A stretch of 64,000 bases of DNA from Cynocephalus volans (taxonomy: Eukaryota; Chordata; Mammalia; Dermoptera; Cynocephalidae): NCBI RefSeq assembly GCF_027409185.1, contig NC_084471.1, positions 8,400,535-8,464,534 of the forward strand, read 5' to 3'. The first letter of the stretch is position 1; each line of letters starts with the position of its first letter. Positions 1-12,000 of the stretch are shown here, piece after piece. The notes below the pieces were generated by a model, which was not told the DNA's origin, made no database searches, and worked only from the letters and a program-made list of their open reading frames with translations. Made by a program: the position numbers and the translations under genes.

Positions 1-483
1 TGGCACACCCTGGTAACTGGGTAGAAGGGGCCTCCGCAGGTCCTGCTGCGGAAAAGCTCTTTAGTAACAAGCTGTACTGCAAACAAAAACAGATTTCCCC
101 CTGTATTGCAACAGACGTTATACAGAAGAGAAACTCTGCTCTTTCACAAGAGGTGCAAACACCCTCACGGTCTCCTAGAATCCACTGGGGCTGCAGGCAG
201 CCCCCACTTCCTCCTGCTCCTGCCCCGGCGGCCCCCACCCCATCTATCTCCTGCTCTGCGCCCCTCCCCACCCTCTTGTCTCGAGGGTTTGAAGGTTTGA
301 CCAAAGGAATCCTGCGTCTCCCACGCCCTCCAAACTGCCCCTGCTCTCAGCCTTCAGCCTGGTGCTGCCAGATCCTCCACCTCCCGCTCTCAAGATCCAG
401 CCTGCACCCTCAGCTGTGTCCACCACTGAGGACATTGCACCATGTCCCTGAACTGCAACGGGATGCAGGGTTACGAGTGCAGG

Positions 484-665
484 CCAGGGCCTTCAGCTCG
501 CGTTTGAATCTGAGCTCTGCTACTCACCTGGGACCTGGGCAGGTTATTTAATGTCACTGTGCCTCAGTTGCCTCATCTGTTCAATGGGTGTGATGCTAGG
601 GCCTGCCTGTAGGACGCCTGAGGACTGAGCCAGCCTGTGGTCGGTGCTCAGTGAGTGTCCGCTGC
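484..665 (+). repeat. MIR SINE relic
   Basis: GCGTTTGAATCTGAGCTCTG, CTGGGACCTGGGCAGGTTAT, TGCCTCAGTTGCCTCATCTG and GGTCGGTGCTCAGTGAGTG follow MIR sense order. Confidence 0.8.
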
Positions 666-1489
666 CTGCCAGCCCAGCAGAGCCCATCGAAGCTCTAGAT
701 TCTATCGGCCGGCTGGGCATCTTGGTGAGCCCAGACTCCTGTTGTCCAAGTGTCTCCAGCCCACCCTGGGGTGGCATCTCGGCACCTCTCTTGCTCCCAG
801 CCCTCCTCCCCCAGTTGTGAGCCAGGACTCGGGCCAGCTCTCCTCTGGCCTCTGGTGTCCTCCACAAAGTCTGCTTTTGTCAAAGGCTGCGGCAGCCACT
901 GGTGGTCTCATCAGAGATGCTCCCCCCAGAGGACAGTCCTCCGAGCGGAGGTTCTGAGAACAGCTGCACGCCTGCTCCAGCCCTGCTTCCAGCAGGCTCC
1001 AGTCACCCCCGAGGGCTTGGGGGCCAGACAGACTTGAGGTCAAAGCTGCCTTCTTCTCTGGACTGCTGTGTGACCTCAGGCAATTTGCTAAACCTTTCTG
1101 AGCCTCGGTGTCCTCAACCAACCTCAGTCCCCTTTCTCTTCTTGGCCTGTCCAGAACTCTGGGCTGTATTTATTTCTCAAATACCCATTGAGGAGGACCA
1201 GTGCTAAGTCCTGGGGGGAACCCAGAGAGGAAAAGCCACATGCCCCACTCTCAGCCTGGTGGAAACCGTGAGACCCTTGAGGTGGAAGTTACCAGATGCG
1301 GGTTTGCCTCCCGTCCTGTCTGCTCCAGACTCAGGGGTCACCGCCCCCTTTCTTATCCAAAAGATGTTCAGAAGCCTCGGTCTTTTCCAGGTTGAGACTT
1401 CCCCGCCTCCCTTCCCGCCACTCCAGGCCTCTGCCAGGACTGGCCTCTGCTTTTCACCTTGCTCTAATACCCATAAAGAGCTTGCGAGG

Positions 1490-1625
1490 CAGAGGCAGGC
1501 GCGGGGGAGGCGGGCACCGCTGCGGGCACAGGGGGGCGGGCTGGGGGCGGGGGCGCAGCGGGAATAAAGGCCCTGCGGCCCCCAGGCAGGGCGGGGAGGG
1601 GCGGGGAGGCTCTTCTCAGAACATT
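1490..1625 (+). promoter_or_regulatory. GC-box cluster with a TATA-like box in intron 1
   Basis: Several GGGCGGG or GGGGCGGG motifs lie at about 1505-1605, around an AATAAAGG at 1562-1569 that could serve as a weak TATA box. The run at about 1529-1554 has four G-tracts of three or more and could fold as a G-quadruplex. The region is too short for a classic CpG island. It may be an alternative promoter or enhancer of NFAM1, or only a GC-rich relic. Confidence 0.3.
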
Positions 1626-1689
1626 CTGGTGCATTGCAAAGGCGGCTCAGGTTCAGACCGTCCCAGTCGGTCCTATTGTCGTTGCTTTC

Positions 1690-2165
1690 TCCTTTTGAAT
1701 TGAGAAATAGAATCCACATAGAGTACAGTACAGCGCTGGGTGACAGACACTATAAAACAAAGTCCCGTGTGACTGCCACCCAGCTCAGGAAGGAGAACAT
1801 TTCCGTACCCGGAGTCCCTGGTCCCCCCCAGACCCCCGTCCCTCCCTTCAGAGGTAGCACCGTCCTGACCGTGGCAGTCTCCTGGCCTTTCTGTACCCAT
1901 CACTAACCCATGCAGGGTGGTTCCGCCTGTTCTCGGACTTTCTGTAACTGGAACGACACCGGGTGCATGACTGGGCGACCCGCCGTTTTCGGGCAGACTT
2001 AGGTGTCGTCAGGTGCGCGCATTTGACCGTGTGTTGGAAGTTGTTTTTGTTGCCGTGGCGACCCCAGCTCGCCCTTGGCCTTGCCCAGCCGGCTGCCTCT
2101 TTCTGTATGGCTTGCGAGTTATGAATGACTTTTATATTTTTAAATGATTGGGGGGATAAAAGAAT
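1690..2165 (-). repeat. Possible old L1 3' end relic
   Basis: The block around TTTTGAATTGAGAAATAGAATC and the later GTTCTCGGACTTTCTGTAACTG resemble the antisense of L1 3' ends. Divergence is high, so this is tentative. Confidence 0.35.
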
Positions 2166-2384
2166 ATTTCAGGACATGAAAATTATACAAAATTCCAATG
2201 TCCGTGTCAACAGGTAAGTTTCATGGGAACGTGGCCAAGCTTATTTGCCCACTGGTCATCTGTAGCTGCTCCTCGCTGCTGGCAGAGCTGAGTGGCCGCA
2301 GTGCAGGTGGCGAGGTCACAAAGTCCTTTACAGAAAATGTCTGTGGAGCCCTGCTATGGAGTGTCCCATGAGTATGCTGGTCTC

Positions 2385-2389
2385 TGTGC

Positions 2390-2433
<44 letters not shown>
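2385..2433 (+). repeat. (TG)n microsatellite
   Basis: About 24 TG units with two early GC interruptions. Within NFAM1 intron 1. Confidence 0.95.
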
Positions 2434-2434
<1 letters not shown>

Positions 2435-4324
2435 GGGCACCTCCAGGGGACATGTTCCCACTGAGCCCACTCCCCTCTGTCCACCTTCCCATGTGGACTG
2501 TGAGTGTCAAGAGGGCAGGGACTGTGGGGACTCACGTGGCTTTGAATTCTCGGTTTCCAGCACAGTGCCCGGCCCAGCGTGTGCTCAGGAAATAGTAACA
2601 ATAACGGGATGAATTAAGCTCCCTAGACACAGGTGGCCCAGAAGGAGTTCTGAGCAGGGTGGAGACATGATGTCACCAGGAGGGGTTCCTGGGAGAAGAG
2701 ACGGAAGGTCTAGGTGGTCGTCTTGGTGTGAGGTGGGGCTGGGCAAGCCCTTGCCCTCTCTGAGCCTTGGGCTCCTCTCGGACATGGACAGAGTAAAGAG
2801 ACCCTGTGTCTTGTGAATGAGACAGTGGACACGGGAGCGCCAGTAAACATGCACCACACACAGGACCTGCCCCTCCGCCCGCCCCTGTGGATCTAGGCAA
2901 GGCCTCACCCTAGTGGGAGGTGTCAGGCCCTGGGGTGGGGGCTGAAGCCAGAGGAAGGAGAAGGGGGTGAGTCAGGTGAGCCTGGGGAGGGGAGGGGGCG
3001 GGAGCAGACGTGAAATGGGCAGGTGGAGCTCCTGGCCACCTGATGAGATGAGGATGGCCTGACCAGGCAGGATCTGAGTCCTGGGAGACTTTGGCTTAGT
3101 CACCTAAGCAGGTTGAGCCTCCACTTCCCCACCCTGTCACAGTGCTCAGCATCTTCCCATGCAGGCCTCTTGCCAGCAACTACAAGAAGGCACAGCCAGT
3201 ACCACTGACAGCCTCAGGGCCTAGCATCTGGGACCCCGAGGGAGGGTCCATGAGGCTTTGTCCCTGGGGACAGGGCCTGGGGCACGGTGAGTGAGGGAAC
3301 TCAGTACTCACCTCCCGGGGTGCAGCCGGTGCCTGCCCTGCCCCCGAGGCTGCTCTGGGCTTGGCTGCTGTTCCCTTTACCCACCTGCTCCTCAGCCCTG
3401 GGCTCAGGACCCTCACAGGCCGAGGGTGACCCTCACAGACCCTCACCTTGACCTCCACAGAACTCCTGCAGGCCATGGTGACTCACTGTCCTTGGACACA
3501 CCTAGGTCATAGCCTTGACTGTGCCTTTACCAGAACATGAGCTCCTGGAAGGCCAGGCCAGGCCCAGGTCATCTCTCTGAGGCTGCGTCTAGCACAGGGC
3601 TGGGCACAGAAGTAGGGACTGCAGGTCCAGGACTGCATGGGCCCTGGCCCAGCAGCTGTGGGGCGTCTTGGCTGGGACTTGGACGCTCCCAGCTTCCTTT
3701 CCAGGGTCTATGTGATGAGTTGCTGTGCCTTATCGGTGAGTAGGGTCTTCATTCTAGAGGGCTGTGCAGGGTGCCTGGAAGAGCCAGAAGAGGCAGTACG
3801 GTAGGCCTGGCTGGGTGACTGCTCCCTTCTGCCTGAGGACTGCGTGGGCCGTGGCGGGGAAAGGGCAGGGCCAGATCTGTGCTTGCTGCTGCTGGGCTGG
3901 GGAAGGGGGCACCAAATGCATCTCAGGCCAAGGGCAGGGGTGGCCTCCTGTCATGTGGGCTGATCCTCACATGTCGGGGTGGGCACTGGCTTTCAGTGCG
4001 AGTTATAGGGTCAAAGGGCACATTTCTAAAGACCACGTGGCAGGGCAAATGGAAATTGGCATTGTGCATACACTTTGAATTAGCAACTCCTTTCCTTAGA
4101 CAGTGTCTCAAAGAGCTAGGGGACCAAGGGAAAGTAGGTCCACAGAGCACAGCTGCAAACAGCCTCTCTGCCATCAGCGGGCTCCTTGCCATGGTGCATT
4201 TAGATAAGACCCTTCCCCAGCCCTGGGCTGCCCTTGCCCCGCAGGCTCCTGCCCCCACCGCCACACTCACTATTGAGCAGTGCTGGGGTGACCCCTGTCC
4301 CTGGAGAAGCCAGCCACTTTCATG

Positions 4325-4475
4325 CTGCTGAATCTGTGTGTGTGCTGCTGCCTTGGCCTGGAACGTGTCCTCTTACTTGCCCACCTGGGGATATCCAAGC
4401 TGTCTGTCAAGGTCAAACTCGTAGGCTACCTTCTCTGTGTGCCCCTCGTGGCCTGTTTCCCGGCTCCTGACAAAC
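4325..4475 (+). repeat. L2-like relic
   Basis: The stretch around CTTGGCCTGGAACGTGTCCT and GTCAAACTCGTAGGCTACC follows L2 sense order. Confidence 0.5.
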
Positions 4476-4974
4476 AACTGAGCCCACCTGGGGCAGGTGA
4501 AGCTGTGGGCAAAGCCATGGAACGACCACCCAACTTTAAGAGGTGGGCTGTGTGAGGAAAGCCAGAGAATGCGAAAAGAGAGAAGGTGCAGGCAGGGAAG
4601 GTCAGAGGGAGGGTCTGCAGGGTCAGGGGTCAAGGCCAGAAACAGCCCGAGCCACAGATTAGCCATCCCCTGGTGACCTCTTTGCTGACCACTTTGGTGG
4701 CAGCAGAGCCAGCCAGCAGACAGGGTTGGTGGGAGGAGGCGGGACAGGGAGGAAGGGAGGGAGAGAGGTGGGGTGGGGAGTGAGGGTGCAGGCAGCGGAG
4801 AGACTGGGGAGGTTGAGATTCCGGAGAAGTCAGGATAAAAGGGACCTGGCTAAGTCGTCCACAGGAAGGAGTTTTAAAAGGAGGCTGAAGGGAGGAGAGA
4901 GACGAATCCCACAGAACGAATCACTAACGTGAAGGAGGTTTTAAGGCAGCCGAGGAAGACTGTCTGGAACTCTG

Positions 4975-5280
4975 TAGTGTTTCTCTTGCCCTCTTTCTAC
5001 CTTGCAAATACGATCCTGTCCCTTCTCAAGTTAAAAGCCTGCAGAGGCCCCCCCAGGTTTCCAGGACAGCGTTCAACCCTCCCCCCTGCCCAGCTCCCTC
5101 CAGCTGCAACCCTTTCTCTCAAGCCCACAGCTCTTGAATCCCCCTCCTCAGTGCCCTGTTTCAAGACTTCTAGAAGCTTTGCCCAAGAGAATTCTTGTGC
5201 TTAAAACTCCTCTCTATGCCCCTTCCTACCCCACCTCGTGGCCTCCTATTCTTCTCTCCCTTCAAACTTCAGCCTGGTAA
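4975..5280 (+). repeat. L2-like relic
   Basis: A pyrimidine-rich decayed sequence in L2 sense order (CTTCTCAAGTTAAAAGCCTG near its start). The family call is moderate. Confidence 0.45.
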
Positions 5281-7061
5281 AAAAAGTGGGGAAGAAAGAG
5301 GCCCAGATGTTCACAGCTGTGATGTCAGGGCGGCAGAACTGCAGACAAGTTCACTTTTCTTCTTGATCCTTCACTGTGGTTTCTAGAATTTCTACAGTGA
5401 GCATGTTTCACTTTTATAAGGGGGTTGTGGGGGACCTGAAGAATTATAATTCAAAAAACAAACAATGACCCAGCCCAAGGGTCACCTCCCCAGGAAGCCC
5501 CTGCCCCCTCCCAGGCTGGGTTGGGTCCCCTCCTCTGGGTTTCTGCAGCCCTAGGGACTTGATCCCACCCCATTCCAGGTCCATCAAGCAGCTCCCTTCC
5601 CAGTGGCAGGGCCCAGCTCCCCCCGGCTGGACTGTGGGTGGACACGCACTCGCGGCTGCAGGGGTCCGGGAAGGGGGTCTGTTCCACTTGCTCCATTTCG
5701 CTCACCCGCAGAGGCAAGAAGCAGAGCCCTCACCCACGCCTTCGGCCCCATCATCACCCCCCACCCATCCCTACACCCCTTTCAAGGGTAGAGGTGGATA
5801 TAAAGGGAGAAGCCAAGTCCCCTGCTGACCTGGGCTACACCCTCAGAGGAGCCTCCAAAGTCTGAGCAACTTACCTTTCAAAACAGGCCAAAAGGGAGGT
5901 GACTGCTATAAAACACCCATTAACACTTGTGAAGTTTATATGTTTCCAGGACCAAACGTTTGACATTCTGCACTGGGCTTGTGTCCCCACAGGGCCACCA
6001 TGCACTTGGGTCTGGGGTCTAGAGGCATGAGAATGGGATGTGGACAGGCTGTGAAAAGGGCCCTGAGGCAGGCCACATCTTTATGCATCTGTGTAATTCG
6101 GAGGTGCTGAAAGATGTGGCAGCCAGTCCGTGGCACCTTTCCGAGGGCGTTGGTGCTAAAAGCTCCATAACAGCCACTCTCCGTTCAAAGGTCGCCTTCC
6201 AACGCCTGCTGCACGCCCCTCCCTCACCAGCCACTTGGCCACGTGCCGTGCCGTGCATTTGATGCTGCGTCCTGGGCGACTCCCCCGTTTGTGTTTTTGT
6301 GCCATCCTGGGATTCGTGCTCAGGCATGTGGCTGCAGCTCTGTGATAAAACCAGCAGCCCTGGGCCTGTGTCTTCCTAGCAGCCCTCCAGACAGGCCTTT
6401 AACAAAGGCCCAGCATTGAGAGACACCAGAATTAAATCAGAGGGCAAACTCCATGCCTAAAATAAAGACTGTGGGAACTGCTCTCTTCTGCAGCTGGGGA
6501 ATCAAAGTGTTTTCCTTTCAAATCGACCTGAGTCGGGATGGATACCTTTGATCCGCCTCGGGGCCCTCATGCCCTTGGCTGACGATGGCATAAAGGGGAT
6601 TGCGTTCCAGGCAGATGGGGGAGTTGGTGGGTGAGGGGAGTGGGGAGGAGGCAAGGGCAGCTGGCACAGAGGGGGAAGGACGGGGAGCGGGTGCCAGATT
6701 CTGGGGGTGAGAGGAAGTCATTGGAGCATTTCAGTAAGTGTACACCAAGCTTATTCAACACATGCATTCTCTTCCTGAAAGTGTCCCCTGCTGTAGCAAG
6801 AGAGGACACTGACACTATCTAGCCCTCTGGGGACACTCGGCTGGCTTTGTCACAGGGCCCATCTGTAGAGAGCTCGTGGGGCCACATTTTTCTGTTTTGG
6901 GGGCCACAGGCTCTGCCTGAGCTGGGGCAACAGCAGCAGCCCCCCAAGGCTACGGGGTCGTTTCTGAGAATGATTGTCCCCAGACCCCACATGCTGCTGG
7001 CTATGTCTGCTTCTCAGATGTCCCAAGTTTAGGGAAATGACCTCCAACTTTTGGACTCCCT

Positions 7062-7162
7062 TTATTTATTTTTTTGCAGCTAGCCAGTAATGGGATCCGA
7101 ACCTTTGACCTTGGTCTTGTAATACCGCACTGTAACCACCTGAGCTCACCAGCCAGCCCTTC
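7062..7162 (-). mobile_element. tRNA-derived SINE, monomer (CYN-like)
   Basis: Read on the minus strand this is a single tRNA-like unit starting GGCTGGCTGG, with a B-box-like GGTTCGGATCC and an A-rich tail (T-rich on the + strand at 7062-7074). An 11-bp duplication, GACTCCCTTTA, flanks it at 7054-7064 and 7163-7173. There is no tRNA-unrelated body. The layout and sequence resemble the dermopteran CYN family, derived from tRNA-Ile. The family name is from memory. Confidence 0.8.
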
Positions 7163-7235
7163 GACTCCCTTTAAAAGAGTATATACTTTTTCATTTGAGA
7201 AGTTTTTCTTTTGCTTGCTTTGAGGTTTTTAAAAT

Positions 7236-7385
7236 CATAACATAGAGTAGTGGTTAAGAGTGTGGGGTTATGGACTCAAAGGGACCCAGCTTAGAATCCC
7301 ATCTCTGCCACTTAGTAGCTGTGCTGTTTGGGCAAAACTCTTCCCTTCTCTGAGCTTCCATTCTCTCGTCTGTGAACGGGGATGG
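7236..7385 (+). repeat. MIR SINE relic
   Basis: AGTAGTGGTTAAGAGTGTGG marks the MIR 5' end, followed by CTCTGCCACTTAGTAGCTGT. It lies between the two CYN-like SINEs. Confidence 0.85.
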
Positions 7386-7836
7386 TGCCCAGGCTCTTCT
7401 GGTTGTGTGGCTTAACGGTGAGCGGTGCCTTGAGGGTCTGCACTGTGCATAGGGAGCCAGGCACCCAGGACTGGCTCAGAGAGGAAGTGGGAACATCCTG
7501 GAAACAGAGAAGGGAACCGGGAACACCGCTGGCAAAGCCTCAGGAGCTGGACTGGCCTTCTCTGTCTGTCGTCTGTCTGGAGTGAGAGAGTTAGGGCCGG
7601 AAGGTAGCTGAGCTACCGTGCAGGACCTGAAACACAGACTGTATCCTCCAGGACAGGGACTTTCCATTTTTTTTTAACTGTAGCCCAAAGTTAAGCGACG
7701 CATGTTTTAGTGTGACCCTGTCTGAACCCAGTCGTATGAATATAACTGAAACCAGAAGGTTGCAAACAGTTCCCTTACTACGCATGAAATGCTCCACGTT
7801 CTGGGGTGTTTTTGGCTTTCAGTTTGGGGTTTTTTT

Positions 7837-8002
7837 TTTTTTTTTTTCAAAAGATGACCGGTAAGGGGATCTCAACCCTTGGCTTGATGTTGTCAGCACC
7901 ACGCTCAGCCAGTGAGCAAACCGGCCATCCCTATATAGGATCCGAACCCGTGGCCTTGGTGTTATCAGCACCGCACTCTACCGAGTGAGCCACGGGCCGG
8001 CC
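7837..8002 (-). mobile_element. tRNA-derived SINE, dimer (CYN-like), intact target duplication
   Basis: Two tRNA-like units in tandem on the minus strand, each ending near the palindrome-like GGCCGG, followed by CAAAAGATGACC (+ strand) and a run of T. The 5' unit has an A-box-like TGGCTCACTCGG and a B-box-like GGTTCGGATCC; the second has GGTTGAGATCC. The 17-bp duplication TCAGTTTGGGGTTTTTT flanks it exactly at 7819-7835 and 8003-8019. An unmutated duplication suggests a fairly young insertion. Dimers without a LINE-like tail are typical of CYN SINEs of colugos. Confidence 0.85.
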
Positions 8003-8869
8003 TCAGTTTGGGGTTTTTTAATTGCTTGACTTGACCCTGTAAATTGACTTCAGACTCCTTCCTGGGTGTCCTCCAGCAGGGAGCCCCTGCCAATTCAGGC
8101 AGAGCAGGAGCAGGATGAATTTGCGGAGCACTTGGGGCAGGGCGGGAGGATCCAAGAGGCTCAGGCAGGAGAGGAGGCTGGACAGGCCCTGCTGAGGTGG
8201 AAGGGGCATCGCACCAGGGGTGGGGATAACCCTGAGCCTTGGTGAGCCAGAGGAAAGCTGCCGGCTGGATACCCACACGCACCCGTGGTCAAGTTTCCTG
8301 ATTGCGAATCCCTCCCTGCCAGGGACTCAGCAGGTGTCCCCGGGCCAAGGGACAGAGTGCCACACCTCCACCCAGCTCTCACACCCACAGTTCAAGCGGC
8401 CACAGATTCACAAGAAGAACTGGAAAAGCAAGGAATCAGGTGCCAGCGGGTGGTAGACGAAGTCTTTCCCAACAGGGGCAGCAGAGCAAGCGGGATGGGA
8501 GAAGAGCTGCGGGAGGCTGTGGGGAGAGGCCTGCCCCACCCAGCACCCCCCACCCACGTGCACCACACCGCCAGGCAGGGGAGCCTCCAGGGCTGGGGGT
8601 CTATGCCTCAGGGTGCCACCCACCTCATTGTCCAGGCCACACACAGCAGGGCCCAGGGGTGGAGGTGGTAGACAAGCTGGGTCAGGGACAGGCCCCTGGG
8701 GGTCCTGTCATGCCTGGACCACTAGGGTGTGTGTACCCTGTGCTGTGGGCCTGTCACACAGGCAGAAGGGCAGCCTGGTGTTTGCCTCTGCACTGTCATG
8801 GAGAGGACTTGTCTGATGTCCTGCCGTCTTCTCCCCTGGGGGAGGCAGCCTGGCCCTGTGGCTGCCGTT

Positions 8870-9050
8870 CAGTGCCTGGTCCCGTTCAATCCCAACACAA
8901 CCTGAAAGGTTGGCATTGTTCTCTGCCTGTGTTGCAGGGGGGACCCTGAGATTCAGAGAAGCAAAGCCACCTGCCTAAGATTGCACAGCCTTGAAGTGGC
9001 AGAGTCAGGATCCGAATCCGGGCCTGCCGCCTCCAGAACCTGGGCTTTTC
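8870..9050 (-). repeat. MIR SINE relic
   Basis: The antisense core CACCTGCCTAAGATTGCACA is followed by GGATCCGAATCCGGGCCTGC. Confidence 0.75.
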
Positions 9051-12000
9051 TGACATGGCCCCTGCCCCATGCCCCATTTCCAGCCAGGTCCCAGTCCCTG
9101 TAGTCCCTGGTGCTGCAGAAAGTGAGGGATGGAGGATGTGTCATCCCCGGAGACAGCATCTCCTGCCGAGTGGGGTGGGCAGGCTTGGCATGGTACTGTG
9201 TGCTGCCCAGTCAGGGTGTCTGCCCTTGTAGTGTCGGGGACAGGGAGGGGCTGGAAGGACTTGGAGGCAGCAAACAAAAGCAGCCAAGCTCTTGGGTAGG
9301 GCTGGGCTGGGCCGGAAACCTGGGGCAGTGGGGGCCCTTCCAGACACTACTCAAAAGGGTTCCCACTCCTGTCTCACTGCTCCCCTGCTGCCTCCAGCCC
9401 TGCCTCCCACGGACCTCGCCTGTCAGGGTGCCGTCTCCCCTCCCTGTCCCCTCTCATCCACCCTCACATAGACCCAGCAAATCTCGCCCTGGACCTGACC
9501 TTCGCGTTCTCCCCGCCCTGCGGCCCCTCCTGTCCTGAACTGCCAGGCCAGGCGGGGGAGCCCCAGGTCTCCCTCCCACCCCTCCTCTCCCCAGCTCTGC
9601 CCTCATGGAGCCCCGGGGGCTCCTCGCAGCCTCCTCCAGGCCCTATTCCCCGCCAGGCAAATCCTCCCGACCTCTCCAAATCAGAGGGACCGAATCCTTT
9701 CCCTCTGCAGAAAACACTGGAGGTTCCTCAAGCATTTCCTCGTGTGCCCCAGGGCTGCCAGCTCAGCCCGCCCGAGAACCCACAGGCCCTGGAGAACAAT
9801 CAGCAAGGCAACTTTGAGTTGCTCCTGGGGCCCTTAGGACTCCTTAGCATGGAGATTTCCTCCAGCAGAGCTCGGCGCCTCTGGCCACGCTGAGCAAGTC
9901 TAAGTCCTATGGTCATAAAGTCACAGATGAGTCCTAGTTCTTCAAATCTCCAACCCTGTGTAACAGCCAAACCTCTGAACTTGCCTCACACTGAAGTAGC
10001 TCCCCATGCCACCCACACCCCTCTTCCTTCCACTGGGCATGGGGGCAGAAGAGTCCTGCCTGTCAGCACTGGGGACAGGTGGTCCTGTGCTCTTGGTGCT
10101 TGCAGTGTTTGGAGTGGACTCCCTTATGGCATTTCAGGGACCACTCGGGGGTCCCCACGGAGCATACTGCCTGGGCTCCTGTGCTTCTTGCTCCCTCCTC
10201 GGCCCCCAGGTACCCAGGCCACCCTGGTCCTCCTCCTGGGCCATCTGCCCCTGTAGGCAGCTGCATGAGCAGAATCTAAGAGGATGCCTCGCCAGCTTGC
10301 TGCCGCTGGTCACAGGGTCTCATGAGGGACGCAATGCCTTTGCCAGGACAAGGGACAAAGCATGATGCAGCCATAGCTGCCCCTGCTGTGAGACAGACAC
10401 CAGCCACCATGCCCTCTCTCAGTGGACACATTCCAAGCTCTGTGAGGGTCCCGCTGAAGCCTCTCTAGGCCTGAGGTGGGAAACAGACACCCCCAGGGGA
10501 GCCTGGGTGCCCGTGTGGTTCTCTCCAAGCCCCTCTTCACACACCATCTCTGACCCCTGTGACCTCCATATGATTGTGGTCCCATGTAGCCTCTTGTCGT
10601 CCACCTGACCGAAAACTTGTGACCTCTATGAGGGGTCAGACAAGCCTGCTTTTACATCTGGTGGCTACTGTGCTTTGTGCCACCACAAACACCCCGTCCT
10701 GGGTTCTGTCGCACGTGGCCCCGTCTCTGACTGCTACCTCCCAGATCAGGTGCTGGCTCCTCTTCCTCAGCAGTCAGACTCACCTGGGTGCAAAGCCCAG
10801 CTCCGGTGCTCACGATCTCTGTGGCTTTGGGCCTCTAAGACCTGCTGGGGGTTTTTTTGTCTGCAAAGGGGGCTGAGATAGTTGCCTCAGGATTGTTGTG
10901 TTTAATAGACACGGACCCGTGTCACACCCAGCCAGGGCATGCTTTCTGCACATTCTTTTTCCCTTCTGTCCATGTGCTCCTGCTTCCCGGTCACAAATGC
11001 CCCGTGGATCCCCTGGTCACCAACATGCCCCTCCCTCACCCTCCCACACAGACTTAGTGGTCCCCCCACCAGCTCTCCCCACAGACCCCCTCTGCTCCAC
11101 ATCAGCCTCCTCTGTTAGCCTGGAAATGGTGCTAGGGCAGAGAGCCCAGATGGGGCCTGTGACCTAACTGGTACCCCTTAAATGTCTGGGAGACTCAAAC
11201 AAATAATAGCTGGAAAAAAATTCATGGACTTGGAAATTACCGTGAAGCTGTCTGCAGTGCTGAGCCTTAACTGGCAGCCTCTTCTAGTCAGCAGCCAACT
11301 GGAGCAGTGGGGGCTGGACCCCCACAGCCCTCACCCTAGAAGGGGCCTCCTGGAGGCACAGGTCCAGGAGAAGGGGTGGGAGCCGCGCAGCTGCTGTGAT
11401 CCGAGCTCTGGGGTGCTGACACCCCAGTAAAAGGCAGGAGCAGTGGAGGTGATTAGCACCGCACCCGGCCAGGACCCAGGGCCTTGACCGCCACTGCAGA
11501 CCTCCTCCCCTCCCCTGGCTTTTGGCCTGATGTCTCCAGGCTGGCCATAGATATTGATCGAGCTCAGGTCAGAGGCTGCTTCCTGCCTGCACATTTCGGA
11601 GACAGCAGTTTCACCAGAGGTCTGAGGTTCTCGCTCCAAAGGCTCTGCTCGCCCGGCAGACCTGAGCCAGAGCTGTGCATTTTCATGATCCCAACCCTCT
11701 GACCTTAAAATAACAAATCCCAGAAGAACATAGAACCATAGATGTCTATTTTTATAGATTTCCCTAGAATGGTAAAGATCGGCTTAACTGCACTAACAGA
11801 TTCCATCATTTTCTAGAAGGATGCCTCAAATGGGGAGAATTTTTTAAGACAATTGGATGAATGTCTTTCTGCCAGGACAAACAGGAAAGTGGCTTCGTGG
11901 TACTGGCAGCCTGTCCATCCTCCCCTGGGCCTGGGGTGGCCTCTTAGATACACTGTGAGGAAGAAAGGCCCCAGAGCAGGCCCCAGTGCGGCCATTTTCC

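Noticed and set aside
7062..8002. tRNA-like sequences considered as real tRNA genes
   Set aside because: They are flanked by target duplications and A-rich tails, the dimer fuses two units, and the acceptor stems do not pair as in a functional tRNA. They are SINEs.
8302..8949. A 215-codon open frame in NFAM1 intron 1
   Set aside because: No recognisable domain, GC-rich low-complexity content, no flanking splice logic and overlap with a MIR relic at its end.
9605..9817. A Met-led frame (MEPRGLL...) considered as the NFAM1 signal-peptide exon
   Set aside because: The hydrophobic core is too short, it runs into Ser/Pro-rich sequence, and no phase 1 donor was found at a fitting place.
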